From Opitutia bacterium UBA7441 (lineage in GTDB: Bacteria; Verrucomicrobiota; Verrucomicrobiia; Opitutales; Coraliomargaritaceae), in the NCBI GenBank assembly GCA_002480015.1, contig DLQD01000003.1, forward strand, positions 12,138-33,903: a stretch of 21,766 nt of DNA. Reading direction: 5' to 3'. Numbering within the stretch: position 1 is the stretch's first letter; the number at the start of each line of letters is the position of its first letter. Positions 1 through 8,633 of the stretch are shown piece after piece. The translations under genes were made by a program, and so were the position numbers. Under the pieces are notes generated by a model. That model saw nothing but the letters and a program-made list of their open reading frames with translations. It had not been told where the DNA came from and ran no database searches.

Positions 1-1550
1 TCATCGAGCGTGGAGATATCCTTGCCGCCGTGGCCAAATATCTGGGCTACGATTACCTCGACTCCCCGCCCAATAAGATCGACGAGTCTGTCGCCTCGAC
101 CGTGCGTGCCAGCGTCGCACGTATGTATGCGGTGGTTCCATATGAGGTGGATGATACTTCGGTTGCATTGCTCGCCCAGGATCCCTTTAACCCGGCGATC
201 ATTGATGACCTTACGTTTACGCTCAATAAGGATATTACCATCGTCGTGTGTGATCCGGCGCACATGGACTCCCTCTTGATTGCGACCTACGGCGAAGAAG
301 ATTCCTCGATCGACGACATACTCGGTGACCTTGGTGAAAGTTTCGCTGAGTCGCAGGATGATCTTTCGGAAGGTGATCTCACCGACCTTGCGAATCAGAC
401 GCCCATCATTCGCTTCGTCAATCTCGTGCTCCAGCAAGCGATTAAGGACAAAGCCTCTGACGTTCACTTCGAGCCTTTTGAAGACCAGTTTCGTATCCGC
501 TATCGGATTGATGGAGCGCTCTATGAGATGGCACCCCCGCCTAAGAGTTTGGCCCTCCCCGTGACCTCACGGATCAAAGTGCTCTCGAATATGAATATTT
601 CCGAGACGCGGATTCCGCAGGATGGCCGTATTAAAATGACAATTGCAGGCCGGCCTGTTGATTTACGTGTGTCGACGCTACCAACCCAGTTCGGTGAGTC
701 CGTGGTGCTTCGCGTCCTCGATAAGTCGGTGGTCAACCTTGACCTGGAGGCGCTTAGTTTGCCGGACGACATCTTGAAAACTATCCGCGATCTGGTCGAT
801 CGTCCGAACGGTATCTTTATCGTGACCGGCCCCACCGGTTCCGGTAAGACCACAACCCTCTATAGCGCGCTCCGTGAGGTGAATGATGTCGAAACTAAGA
901 TCCTGACGGCCGAAGACCCCGTTGAGTATGAGATCGACGGTATTATGCAAGTTGCGGTCAACCACCAGGTAGGCCTCGATTTCTCCCGTGCGCTGCGCGC
1001 GTTCCTTCGCCAGGATCCAGATAAAATCATGGTAGGGGAGATCCGCGATTTGGAGACCGCACAGATTGCTGTGCAGGCCTCGCTCACGGGGCACGTCGTC
1101 TTGAGCACATTGCACACGAACGATGCGCCTGGGGCAGTGACCCGTCTCATCGACATGGGTCTGGAGCCCTTCCTGATTTCCGCATCGCTCGAAGCCATCC
1201 TAGCTCAACGTCTCGTCCGCCGGATTTGCCGTACTTGCCGAACTGCCTACGAGCCGGGGCACGACCTTATTGAGTTGCTCGACGTCGACCCGCTCGAAAT
1301 TGCGGATAAGGATTTTTATTATGGCGACGGCTGTCCCGAGTGTAGTCAGACGGGCTACCGCGGCCGTGTTGGTCTTTTCGAAATGATTGTCGTATCCGAC
1401 GCAATTCGTGAGCTGATCAATAACCGTGCCCCGACGCTGACGATTAAGCAGAAAGCGCTCGAACAGGGTATGCGAAGCTTGCGTGATGACGGATTGCGCG
1501 CCATTTTCGATGGTAATTCGACGATCGAAGAAGTTCTTAAATACACATAA
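1..1550 (+). CDS. pilB: GspE/PilB-family assembly ATPase (5' partial)
   Basis: Hexameric cytoplasmic ATPase that powers pilin or pseudopilin assembly in type IV pili or type II secretion. The reading frame is open back to base 3, and the first possible start (GTG at 30) falls inside the conserved N-terminal domain, so the true start lies left of the window. Counting from that GTG, residues about 1-95 match the MshEN/T2SSE_N region. The Walker A motif GPTGSGKT is at 267-274. The Walker B region ends in VGEIRD with Glu337. The zinc-binding cysteine pairs C400/C403 and C435/C438 are typical of GspE and PilB. The stop is TAA at 1548-1550, and pilC follows after 14 bases, probably in the same transcript. 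The family is certain. Whether it serves pili or secretion cannot be decided here, so the symbol is a best guess; gspE is the alternative. Confidence 0.93.
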   Translation, partial: IERGDILAAVAKYLGYDYLDSPPNKIDESVASTVRASVARMYAVVPYEVDDTSVALLAQDPFNPAIIDDLTFTLNKDITIVVCDPAHMDSLLIATYGEEDSSIDDILGDLGESFAESQDDLSEGDLTDLANQTPIIRFVNLVLQQAIKDKASDVHFEPFEDQFRIRYRIDGALYEMAPPPKSLALPVTSRIKVLSNMNISETRIPQDGRIKMTIAGRPVDLRVSTLPTQFGESVVLRVLDKSVVNLDLEALSLPDDILKTIRDLVDRPNGIFIVTGPTGSGKTTTLYSALREVNDVETKILTAEDPVEYEIDGIMQVAVNHQVGLDFSRALRAFLRQDPDKIMVGEIRDLETAQIAVQASLTGHVVLSTLHTNDAPGAVTRLIDMGLEPFLISASLEAILAQRLVRRICRTCRTAYEPGHDLIELLDVDPLEIADKDFYYGDGCPECSQTGYRGRVGLFEMIVVSDAIRELINNRAPTLTIKQKALEQGMRSLRDDGLRAIFDGNSTIEEVLKYT

Positions 1551-1564
1551 CCTCAAAACTCCCC

Positions 1565-2818
1565 ATGGCAAAATTCAAATATACGGCGATTGACGCCAAC
1601 GGAAAGCAAAAGACCGGTACGGTCGAAGCGGCCAGTCAGGATGAAGCCAGCTCTAAGCTGAGCGCGTCCGGTCTGATGCCCACCAAAATTATCGAGGCCG
1701 GTGGCGACAGACCCGCGCGTGCGGCGTCGGCAAAAGGCGGCAAAAAAACCAAAAAGGCCGGTGGCTTCGGTAAGGTGATCAAGCCCGAAGAATTGACTAC
1801 CTTTACTCGTCAACTTGCCACGCTTCTCGATGCCGGGCTTCCCCTGCTGCGTGCTCTGGAAGTTATGATTCGCCAAGAGAAGAACGTCCGTTTCCAAGCC
1901 GTGCTTGAACAAATCGCCGATCAGGTAAAATCCGGTAACTCTTTTTCCGACGGGCTCTCTCAGCATCCCAAAATTTTCGACCGGCTTTTTGTCAATATGG
2001 TGCGCGCTGGTGAAGCGGGTGGTGTGCTCGACACTGTCCTGTCCCGTCTTGCTGGATTCATGGAAAAAGCTCTGAAGACAAAGAAGAAGGTCCAGGCTGC
2101 TATGGTGTATCCGATTGTCGTTGTCGGCGTCGCCGTTTCGATCGTGGCACTACTCATGGTCGTGGTGGTGCCCAAGTTTCAGACGATTTTTGATGACATG
2201 CTCGAAGGTGCTGCGCTGCCTGGGCCGACTCAGTTAGTCGTCGGCGTCAGTAATTTCATGCGGGAGAATATTATACTCACAATCATTCTCGTGGCCGTTG
2301 GCTTCTTCGCTTCGAAGTTCTTCCTGAAGACACCGATCGGCTCAAAGATGTTTAACTGGCTCTCGATCAACACGCCGAAAGTTGGCGACCTCGTTCGTAA
2401 GGTCAATATTGCCCGCATCACCCGCACCTTCGGCACGCTACTCTCCAGTGGTGTTCCGATTCTGCAGTCGATCACTATTACCAAGGACATCACCGGTAAC
2501 AAATTCTACGAGGATGCACTCGCCCGTATCCACGATGCGGTGCGCGATGGCGAGTCCCTCGCCAAGCCGATGGAGCGAGAAACCGTCTTTCCCAACATGG
2601 TCACCAGTATGGTCGATGTGGGCGAAGAGACCGGCGAGTTGGCCGAGATGCTCAACCGTGTGGCTGATAACTATGATGAAGACGTCGACAACGCCGTAGC
2701 TGGGATCACTTCGATTATCGAGCCCGTCATGATCGTCTTTCTCGCGGTCGTGGTCGGATTCATCGTCATCGCGCTGTTCCTGCCCATTGTCGAGATCATC
2801 AAGCAACTCACCGGCTGA
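1565..2818 (+). CDS. pilC: PilC/GspF-family inner-membrane platform protein
   Basis: Polytopic inner-membrane protein that forms the platform on which the PilB/GspE ATPase acts. It has 417 residues, the usual family length of about 400. The N-terminus (MAKFKYTAIDANGKQKTGTV) is the classic PilC/GspF opening. A basic lysine/glycine linker follows at about 55-68, then the first T2SSF domain with FTRQLATLLDAGLPLLRALE. Hydrophobic segments lie at about residues 178-205, 238-256 and 380-412. The second T2SSF repeat includes FGTLLSSGVPILQSI and the VGEETGELAEML motif. The ATG at 1565 has no visible Shine-Dalgarno sequence but agrees with the family N-terminus. It follows the ATPase gene by 14 bases and ends just before a strong terminator, so the two genes form the end of an operon. 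PilC rather than GspF is a judgement. Confidence 0.93.
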   Translation: MAKFKYTAIDANGKQKTGTVEAASQDEASSKLSASGLMPTKIIEAGGDRPARAASAKGGKKTKKAGGFGKVIKPEELTTFTRQLATLLDAGLPLLRALEVMIRQEKNVRFQAVLEQIADQVKSGNSFSDGLSQHPKIFDRLFVNMVRAGEAGGVLDTVLSRLAGFMEKALKTKKKVQAAMVYPIVVVGVAVSIVALLMVVVVPKFQTIFDDMLEGAALPGPTQLVVGVSNFMRENIILTIILVAVGFFASKFFLKTPIGSKMFNWLSINTPKVGDLVRKVNIARITRTFGTLLSSGVPILQSITITKDITGNKFYEDALARIHDAVRDGESLAKPMERETVFPNMVTSMVDVGEETGELAEMLNRVADNYDEDVDNAVAGITSIIEPVMIVFLAVVVGFIVIALFLPIVEIIKQLTG

Positions 2819-2838
2819 TCTCCTGGCAGATCCCTTTC

Positions 2839-2873
2839 AAAACCCGCAGCGCGCCACCGCCTGCGGGTTTTTT
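2839..2873 (+). terminator. Intrinsic terminator after pilC
   Basis: A perfect 11-bp stem is formed by AAAACCCGCAG (2839-2849) and CTGCGGGTTTT (2861-2871), with an 11-base loop. The right arm runs into six Ts (2868-2873). It lies 20 bases after the pilC stop codon and fits rho-independent termination of the pilB-pilC transcript. Confidence 0.9.
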
Positions 2874-2885
2874 GTGGGTAACGCG

Positions 2886-2999
2886 ACGCTTCAGCGAGCG
2901 TGCTACCGTGGATCGAAAGCGGTTCCCGCTTCCGCTACGTGGGGAGAGTCGTGGTAGCGGAACGGGGAACCCGTTTTCAGGGCGTGAGCGCTGGAGCGT
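2886..2999. repeat. Long imperfect palindrome (REP/MITE-like element)
   Basis: The core is GGTTCCCGCTTCCGCTAC (2921-2938), matched in inverse orientation by GTAGCGGAACGGGGAACC (2954-2971). That is 16 of 18 positions paired around a 15-base centre. The outer ends also match inversely: ACGCTTCAGCG at 2886-2896 and CGCTGGAGCGT at 2989-2999, 10 of 11 positions. Each arm can fold on its own: AAGCGG-TTC-CCGCTT (2917-2931) and AACGGG-GAA-CCCGTT (2961-2975). It sits between the pilC terminator and valS, and no second copy was noticed in this window. The palindrome is directly visible. Calling it a mobile or repeated element is inference and needs a genome-wide copy count. Confidence 0.6.
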
Positions 3000-3096
3000 G
3001 CAGCCTGAACGCTTGCTGGGTATGGAGCTGCGCTGACTTTTCATGCTTGAAAGCCGCCGTCTCAGCCTCAGTTTCCCTGTTTTCCCAATTTCCGCT

Positions 3097-5835
3097 ATGT
3101 CTGAGATCGCCAAAGCCTACGAACCAAAAGAAGTCGAACAACGCTGGTATGCCAACTGGCTCGAAGCCGGGTGCTTCAAAGCCGTGGCCGATGCCAAGCG
3201 CGAGCCCTATGCGATTATGATTCCACCTCCCAACGTTACCGGGATGTTGCACATGGGGCACGTTTTGGATAACACCTTGCAGGACATCTTTGTTCGCCGC
3301 GCCCGCCTCGAGGGCAAGGCCGTGCTCTGGCAACCAGGCACCGACCATGCGGGTATTGCGACGCAGACCAAGGTCGAGAAACAGCTACGCGAGGCCACTG
3401 GCCAGAGCAAATACGACCTCGGCCGCGAAGGCTTCCTCGAAAAAGTCTGGGAATTTCGCGAGCAATCCGGCGGCGTCATCCTCAACCAGCTACAGAAGCT
3501 CGGGGCATCCTGCGACTGGGATCGGACCAGCTTTACGCTCGATGATGATTATTCCAAGGCGGTGCTCGATGCCTTCGTCAAATTCTACAAGCGCGGCTAC
3601 ATCTACCGCGGCAAGCGCATGGTCAACTGGTGCCCCGCCACCCACACCGCGCTCTCTGACGAAGAGGTCAATATGAAGCCACAGAGCGGCTTCTTTTACA
3701 AAATGCGCTATGAACTCGTCGAACCCGACGGCGAGCGCACCCACCTCGAGATTTCCACCACCCGGCCTGAGACCTTGATGGGCGACTCAGCTGTAGCCGT
3801 CCATCCTGAGGACGAGCGCTACAAACACCTCATCGGCAAGACCGTTTGGCGCCCGTTTCCGAAGGCCGAGATCCCGATCATTGGCGACGCATACGTCGAC
3901 CGCGAGTTCGGCACCGGCTGCCTCAAGGTCACGCCCGCGCACGATAAAAACGACTTCGAAATCGGCCAGCGCCACAAGCTTGAAATGATCGAAGTGATCG
4001 ACGCCGAGGGGAAGCTCACCGCTCTGGCTGGTGAGGACTTCGCGGGTATGGATCGTTTCGAAGCCCGCAAGGTTGCCGCCAAGAAGCTTGAGGACATGGG
4101 CTTGCTCATCGAGCGCGAACCTTATGCAAACACGGTCGGCTTCTCCGAGCGCGGCGATGTGCCGATCGAGCCGCGCCTCTCCGAGCAATGGTTTCTCAAA
4201 TATCCGAAGGTCGAAGAGGCCAAACGTGCCGTCGAAAACGGCACCCTGAAATTCCATCCTGATCGCTGGAAGAAAACCTACCTCCACTGGCTCAACGGCA
4301 TTCAGGACTGGTGCATCAGCCGTCAGCTCTGGTGGGGGCACCGTATCCCTGTGTGGTATAAGAAGGGTCTCGAGCGCATTGAACTCGACTTCGGCAACCC
4401 CGAGCATGTCCACGTCTCGGTCGAAGGCCCCGCCGACCCCGAAAACTGGGAGCAGGAAGACGATGTTCTCGACACCTGGGCTTCCTCCTACCTCTGGCCG
4501 ATGGCCAACCTCGGCTGGCCAGAGCCGACGGCGGTGGAGCAGGAAGAACTTGATTTCTGGTATCCGACGACGACGCTCGTTACAGGATTTGATATCATCT
4601 TCTTCTGGGTGGCACGCATGATCATGGCCGGGCTCGAGCTATACGGCGACGATGCCAAAGAGCTCTCCGACGAAGAAATCGCCCGACGTATCCCCTTCAA
4701 GAATGTTTTCATCCACGGCCTTATCCGGGATGAAAAGGGGCGCAAAATGTCGAAATCCCTAGGCAACTCACCCGATCCACTCGACCTGATCGAGAAGTAT
4801 GGCGCTGATGGATTGCGTTTCGGGATTTGCAACATAGCTCCTTCCGGTTCGGACATCCTTTTCTCCGAAGAGCGCATCCAGATCGGACGAAACTTCTGCA
4901 ATAAGCTCTGGAATGCTGTTCGCTTCCGCCAGATGTCAGGGCCGCAGGCCGACAATTCCAGCTTCGAGGCGATCATTAGCCGCATCCATTCCGATCTCTT
5001 TGATGACTACGACCATTGGATCCTCGGTCGGCTGCAAAAGGTTACAGCTGACTTGGAAAAGTGTTTCGCCAATTACGAGATCTCGCCGCTTACGCATCAA
5101 ATCTATGCCTTCTTCTGGGGAGATTTCTGCGATTGGTATGTCGAGGCCTCCAAGGGCAAGCTCAAGAGCGACGAAGCTCTGCGCGACAACTGCCTCGCAA
5201 TCCAGGACCTCGTCATACGCCAAGTGCTGCAGCTGGCCAACCCAGTCATCCCTCACATCACGGAAGAACTTTGGCATGGTCTGGCTTATGACGAGGTGGT
5301 GCCCTATATCCAAAACACGCCGCTGATTTCTGCTATGACAATGGAGGAGCGCGTTCCCGTCGACCCCGATGCGATCGAGCGCGTCACTCATTTGCAGGAA
5401 CTCATCTCCCAAGCGCGCGCCCTCAAGGCGCAATACAATCTAGCGAACAAGCGTGATGTCGCTGTTTTTTACGGGGCCGAAGGTGTCGCCGCGACGGTTA
5501 TCGACGCCAATGCCAGCCTGATCCAAACTTTAGCCGGACTGGGTTGTCTGGAAGCGATCGGCGATCGATCGGCAGACGGTCTGCCTGCTGTGGTCACACC
5601 GCTGGGCTCGCTCTACCTCGACTTGAGTAGCAGCATCGACATCGGAGCGGAGAAGGCACGACTGACAAAGGAGTTGGAAAAACTGAATAAACTCGTCGCG
5701 GTAGGGGAGGGTAAATTGAGGAACCCAAAGTTCGTCGACAGCGCTCCCGAGAAAGTGGTCGAAGGCGCTCGTAAGCAACTCGCCGAAACCACCGAAAAAC
5801 GCGACGAAACCCAACGTATCCTTGAGAGTCTCTAA
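3097..5835 (+). CDS. valS: Valine--tRNA ligase
   Basis: Class I aminoacyl-tRNA synthetase that charges tRNA(Val) in the cytoplasm. It has 912 residues, within the bacterial range of 880-950. The HIGH signature appears as HMGH at 52-55 after PPPNVTG. The CP1 editing domain carries TTRPETLMGD. The KMSKS loop is at 550-554. The C-terminal 70 or so residues form the charged coiled-coil arm typical of ValRS, with IGAEKARLTKELEKLNKLV. The start was set at the ATG giving MSEIAKAYEPKEVEQRWY, because homologues begin here. An in-frame ATG at 3043 would add 18 residues of atypical hydrophobic and basic sequence. Neither start has a Shine-Dalgarno sequence. It follows the palindromic element and appears to be transcribed alone. 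No clear intrinsic terminator follows on the plus strand. Confidence 0.97.
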   Translation: MSEIAKAYEPKEVEQRWYANWLEAGCFKAVADAKREPYAIMIPPPNVTGMLHMGHVLDNTLQDIFVRRARLEGKAVLWQPGTDHAGIATQTKVEKQLREATGQSKYDLGREGFLEKVWEFREQSGGVILNQLQKLGASCDWDRTSFTLDDDYSKAVLDAFVKFYKRGYIYRGKRMVNWCPATHTALSDEEVNMKPQSGFFYKMRYELVEPDGERTHLEISTTRPETLMGDSAVAVHPEDERYKHLIGKTVWRPFPKAEIPIIGDAYVDREFGTGCLKVTPAHDKNDFEIGQRHKLEMIEVIDAEGKLTALAGEDFAGMDRFEARKVAAKKLEDMGLLIEREPYANTVGFSERGDVPIEPRLSEQWFLKYPKVEEAKRAVENGTLKFHPDRWKKTYLHWLNGIQDWCISRQLWWGHRIPVWYKKGLERIELDFGNPEHVHVSVEGPADPENWEQEDDVLDTWASSYLWPMANLGWPEPTAVEQEELDFWYPTTTLVTGFDIIFFWVARMIMAGLELYGDDAKELSDEEIARRIPFKNVFIHGLIRDEKGRKMSKSLGNSPDPLDLIEKYGADGLRFGICNIAPSGSDILFSEERIQIGRNFCNKLWNAVRFRQMSGPQADNSSFEAIISRIHSDLFDDYDHWILGRLQKVTADLEKCFANYEISPLTHQIYAFFWGDFCDWYVEASKGKLKSDEALRDNCLAIQDLVIRQVLQLANPVIPHITEELWHGLAYDEVVPYIQNTPLISAMTMEERVPVDPDAIERVTHLQELISQARALKAQYNLANKRDVAVFYGAEGVAATVIDANASLIQTLAGLGCLEAIGDRSADGLPAVVTPLGSLYLDLSSSIDIGAEKARLTKELEKLNKLVAVGEGKLRNPKFVDSAPEKVVEGARKQLAETTEKRDETQRILESL

Positions 5836-5878
5836 GATCGCAGGAAAGTCTCCTTGTCAGTTTTTTTGTCCTAAATGC

Positions 5879-5908
5879 AAAAAAACGCGCTCCTTAGTAG
5901 GAGCGCGT
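5879..5908 (-). terminator. Intrinsic terminator of the small lipoprotein gene
   Basis: A perfect 10-bp hairpin is formed by ACGCGCTCCT (5885-5894) and AGGAGCGCGT (5899-5908), with loop TAGT. On the plus strand seven As (5879-5885) precede it. Read on the minus strand it is therefore a GC-rich stem followed by a U-run. It lies 29 bases after the stop codon of the minus-strand gene at 5938-6087, and it independently supports that short gene being real. No T-run follows on the plus strand, so it is not an intrinsic terminator for valS. Confidence 0.88.
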
Positions 5909-5937
5909 GGCAGAGTCGTTTTGGAGAACTCGCGATC

Positions 5938-6087
5938 TTAGTTGGCGGCGTCCTGGACGGCGTCAGTGGCCTCTTCCATAGTGTCCGCAGCCTTATCTTC
6001 AGGGCTTTTTTCGCAGCCAGTAGTGAAGCACAGGCCAGCGAAGATGAGGCTGGCAAGAGCGAGTTTAGTCAGTGTTTGTATTTTCAT
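5938..6087 (-). CDS. Small entericidin-like lipoprotein, 49 aa
   Basis: A short gene read on the minus strand, encoding 49 residues. The N-terminus MKIQTLTKLALASLIFAGLC is a positively charged then hydrophobic signal peptide. It is followed by a lipobox-like FTTGC, with Cys25 as the predicted lipidation site. The mature part is only about 25 residues, rich in Asp, Glu and Ala, ending TDAVQDAAN. This resembles the EcnA/EcnB entericidin family, in which tiny lipoproteins carry an amphipathic acidic tail. The lipobox has Thr at -3 instead of the usual Leu, so signal peptidase II processing is likely but not certain. An AAGGA ribosome-binding site lies 7 bases before the ATG, one of the few clear ones in this window, and a strong terminator follows. 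It is divergent from rlmN. Homologues of this family in proteobacteria are linked to stationary phase and envelope stress; any such role here is inference. Confidence 0.8.
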   Translation of the reverse strand: MKIQTLTKLALASLIFAGLCFTTGCEKSPEDKAADTMEEATDAVQDAAN

Positions 6088-6179
6088 GATATAATCCTTT
6101 TTATTTATGAACACTGCTTCGTTAGCAGTTAGTTTATTCTAGCAAAAAACGTTACAATAGAAAGCCCTAATTGCACCCG
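6088..6179. promoter_or_regulatory. Divergent promoter region between lipoprotein gene and rlmN
   Basis: This AT-rich spacer must hold the start signals of both divergent genes. On the plus strand TACAAT (6153-6158) resembles a -10 box about 20 bases before the rlmN start. On the minus strand TAGAAT (complement of 6136-6141) resembles a -10 box for the lipoprotein gene. Neither has a good -35 at standard spacing, so the exact promoters are weakly supported. Confidence 0.3.
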
Positions 6180-7244
6180 ATGATCGAAACTTTGGAAGGC
6201 TACCGCTACGGCGCGATGGAGTCGCTTCTTCAGGAGGCAGGGGTCAACCCTGTGCATACCCGTCCTTTGTTCAGTGCCGTGCAGCGCCGTTTGGTTAATG
6301 CGTGTCTGGGGGAGGCCGAAGGTATCCTGCCGCCAGTCGCGCGTTGGCTGTCTTCGGAAAGTGCGCCTCCCTTGTGCTCGATCGAACAGGTTGATTGCAC
6401 TCCGAGCGGCGATGGGTTTACCGAAAAATATTTGCTCCGTCTCGGCGACGGGACCGAAGTGGAGTCGGTGCGGATGGGGTTTCCGGGGCGGTTCACAGCC
6501 TGCTTGAGCAGTCAGGTCGGTTGTGCCATGGGCTGCGTATTCTGCGCTACTGGGCAGATGGGCTTTTCGCGTCACCTTTCGGCGGGTGAGATCGTCGCTC
6601 AGGCGCATCACGTTGAGCGTAGTCTACGCGCCAGTCAAGGTGAGCGTTTGCGCAATATCGTAATGATGGGGATGGGAGAGCCGCTGCACAATTTCGAACC
6701 GGTTATGGAGGCGCTTGATATTTTGACGGATAACCGCGGTCTCAACATCGGCCCCGCCCGGGTAGCTATTAGCACGGTTGGGCATATACCGGGTATCCTA
6801 CAGTTGGCGCGGCACCCGAAGCGCTATTCGCTGGCTGTGAGCCTGCATGGGGCGAGCGATGAAGAGCGCGGTGCGCTGATCCCGGTGAACAAAAAATGGC
6901 CTTTGGCCGATCTGATCGAGGCCTGCCGCGAATACACCGCGATCAAACGCGCCCGTGTGTTCTTCGCTTGGACCTTGATTGGCGGGGTCAATGACAGCGC
7001 GGATCATGCGCACCGTTTGGCCGTGTTGCTTCATGGCATGGACGCACATGTCAACCTGATCCCACTGAACGCGACGGAAGGATACGAGGGTCAGGCACCC
7101 GAAGAGGGCAACATTCGTGAGTTTCAACGCATTATCCAGGACTCTGGCCTGCCCAGTACTGTCCGTCAACGCCGCGGCATCGACGTCGCGGCCGGTTGTG
7201 GTCAGCTCAAGGCGAAACGGAGGTCTCCGGCGCCCCGTCTCTAG
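6180..7244 (+). CDS. rlmN: Dual-specificity 23S rRNA/tRNA adenine-C2 methyltransferase RlmN
   Basis: Radical-SAM enzyme that methylates C2 of A2503 in 23S rRNA and of A37 in some tRNAs. The [4Fe-4S] motif CAMGCVFC is at 115-122. The cysteine seven residues upstream (Cys108, in ACLSSQVGC) corresponds to E. coli Cys118. The methyl-carrying catalytic cysteine is Cys340 in AAGCGQL, equivalent to E. coli Cys355. GMGEPLHNF and VSLHGASDEER are further family signatures. It has 354 residues, close to the usual 350-385. The start was set at ATG 6180; a TTG at 6171 would add three residues, and neither has a clear Shine-Dalgarno sequence. Presence of both cysteines and the GMGEP motif favours RlmN. Cfr is the alternative and cannot be fully excluded by eye. 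Confidence 0.95.
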   Translation: MIETLEGYRYGAMESLLQEAGVNPVHTRPLFSAVQRRLVNACLGEAEGILPPVARWLSSESAPPLCSIEQVDCTPSGDGFTEKYLLRLGDGTEVESVRMGFPGRFTACLSSQVGCAMGCVFCATGQMGFSRHLSAGEIVAQAHHVERSLRASQGERLRNIVMMGMGEPLHNFEPVMEALDILTDNRGLNIGPARVAISTVGHIPGILQLARHPKRYSLAVSLHGASDEERGALIPVNKKWPLADLIEACREYTAIKRARVFFAWTLIGGVNDSADHAHRLAVLLHGMDAHVNLIPLNATEGYEGQAPEEGNIREFQRIIQDSGLPSTVRQRRGIDVAAGCGQLKAKRRSPAPRL

Positions 7245-7307
7245 GTGGCGAGTTAAGACGGGTGTTAGCTCTTCAAGTCAAGCGGAGGCGGCCTTGCAGG
7301 CAATTGC

Positions 7308-8633
7308 CTACGGGAAGACGCCGCGCATCTCGTAGACTTTATCGATGTGCTCAATCGCGGCGGCGTAGGAGGCCATGCGCATGTTGCAGTTGAGGCGTGC
7401 GGCGGTGTCGAGCACGCGTTGGGCAGAGCGCGTCATGACGGTGCGCAGGCGTTCGTCGACCAGTTCCTCGTCCCAAGTCTCGGATTGGCGGTTCTGTTTC
7501 CACTCGAAATAGCTCACAGTCACCCCGCCAGCGTTGCAGAGAATGGCGGGTAGCACTTCGATGCCTTTGGCTAACAAGTGTCGTTCGGCGCGTGGTGTAG
7601 TCGGTGCGTTGGCGGCTTCGACCAGCACTTTGCATTGGAGGCGTTCGGCATGTTCGAGGTCGACCATTTGTTCTAGAGCGGCGGGGATAAATAGATCCAC
7701 CGGGGTGCTGTAAAAGTCCGGCTCGTCAATGGCATCGGCCTCGGTATAGCCTTTGACGCCCCCGGTTTGGGCGACGTACAGGGCGAGTTTCTCGGCATCG
7801 ATTCCGTGCGCGTTACGAATGGCGCCGGTGTGATCCATGACGGCTTTGAGTCGCGTGCCGCGTGCTTGCAGCAGACGTCCCGTCCAAGAGCCGACATTAC
7901 CATAACCAATCAGGCTGCAGCTGAGTTCAGATAAGTCCATCTTCATACCCGGCAGCATAGCATCGAGGACGTAGACAAGACCTTGGCCGGTGGCTTTCTC
8001 GCGCCCGGCGGAACCGCCGAATTCGAGCGGTTTACCTGTGACGACGCCGCGCGCGGTGACCTTGTTTGAGGACTCCGCAAAATTGATATAGGTGTCTGCC
8101 ATCCAAGCCATGATCTGCGAGTTGGTGCCCATGTCGGGTGCGGGGATGTCGTAGTCCGGGCCGATATTATTACCGAGCGCTGCAGTCAGGCGGCGAGTGA
8201 CGCGTTCTAGTTCGTCCTTACTGACGGCACGCGGGTCGATTTTGAGGGCGCCTTTAGCACCGCCATAGGGGAGGCGGGCGAGGGCGCACTTCATCGTCAT
8301 CAGTAGTGCGAGGGTTTTGACCTCGTCCAGCTTAACTTCGCCGTGGTAGCGCATGCCTCCTTTATAGGGGCCGAGCACGTTATTGTGCTGCACGCGGTAG
8401 CCTTTGAAAAGTTGCCAGGTGCCGTCGTCCATTTTGACGGGGCAGTGCACCATAATTTCATTCTTTGGCTGTGTGAGGATCAGCTTGAGTCGGTGGGGGA
8501 CATCCAGGAGGTTGGCCGCCTCGAGGACAGAGCCGATCGTTTGGAAGTAGAGGTTATGCTCGTCGTAGTACTCCTCCAATTCGTGAAAGATTTCGCGGGC
8601 AGATTGGCAGGCAGGGGTGTCGCAGGGATCCAT
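7308..8633 (-). CDS. gdhA: Glutamate dehydrogenase
   Basis: Catalyses reversible oxidative deamination of glutamate to 2-oxoglutarate and ammonia in the cytoplasm, linking nitrogen assimilation and carbon metabolism. It has 441 residues. Active-site residues line up with Clostridium symbiosum GDH at a constant offset of two: Lys91 (in GPYKGGMRYH), Lys115 (MTMKCA), Lys127 (PYGGAKG) and Asp167 (APDMGT). Lys91, together with the Ser in GGVTVSYFE, binds the glutamate side-chain carboxylate, which argues against leucine or phenylalanine specificity. The dinucleotide fold shows GYGNVG. The NAD versus NADP choice is not clear. The start was set at ATG 8633; an upstream in-frame TTG at 8672 would add 13 residues. 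It is convergent with rlmN across a 63-base gap and has no partner gene. Confidence 0.94.
   Translation of the reverse strand: MDPCDTPACQSAREIFHELEEYYDEHNLYFQTIGSVLEAANLLDVPHRLKLILTQPKNEIMVHCPVKMDDGTWQLFKGYRVQHNNVLGPYKGGMRYHGEVKLDEVKTLALLMTMKCALARLPYGGAKGALKIDPRAVSKDELERVTRRLTAALGNNIGPDYDIPAPDMGTNSQIMAWMADTYINFAESSNKVTARGVVTGKPLEFGGSAGREKATGQGLVYVLDAMLPGMKMDLSELSCSLIGYGNVGSWTGRLLQARGTRLKAVMDHTGAIRNAHGIDAEKLALYVAQTGGVKGYTEADAIDEPDFYSTPVDLFIPAALEQMVDLEHAERLQCKVLVEAANAPTTPRAERHLLAKGIEVLPAILCNAGGVTVSYFEWKQNRQSETWDEELVDERLRTVMTRSAQRVLDTAARLNCNMRMASYAAAIEHIDKVYEMRGVFP

Noticed and set aside
678..1115. 145-codon minus-strand frame inside the PilB gene
   Set aside because: Antisense shadow of a clearly coding, conserved ATPase; product shows no domain.
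3787..4413. 208-codon minus-strand frame inside valS
   Set aside because: Shadow frame of high-GC coding DNA; valS motifs are intact across it.
5861..5867. Seven-T run after valS as a terminator
   Set aside because: No stable GC-rich hairpin precedes it on the plus strand.
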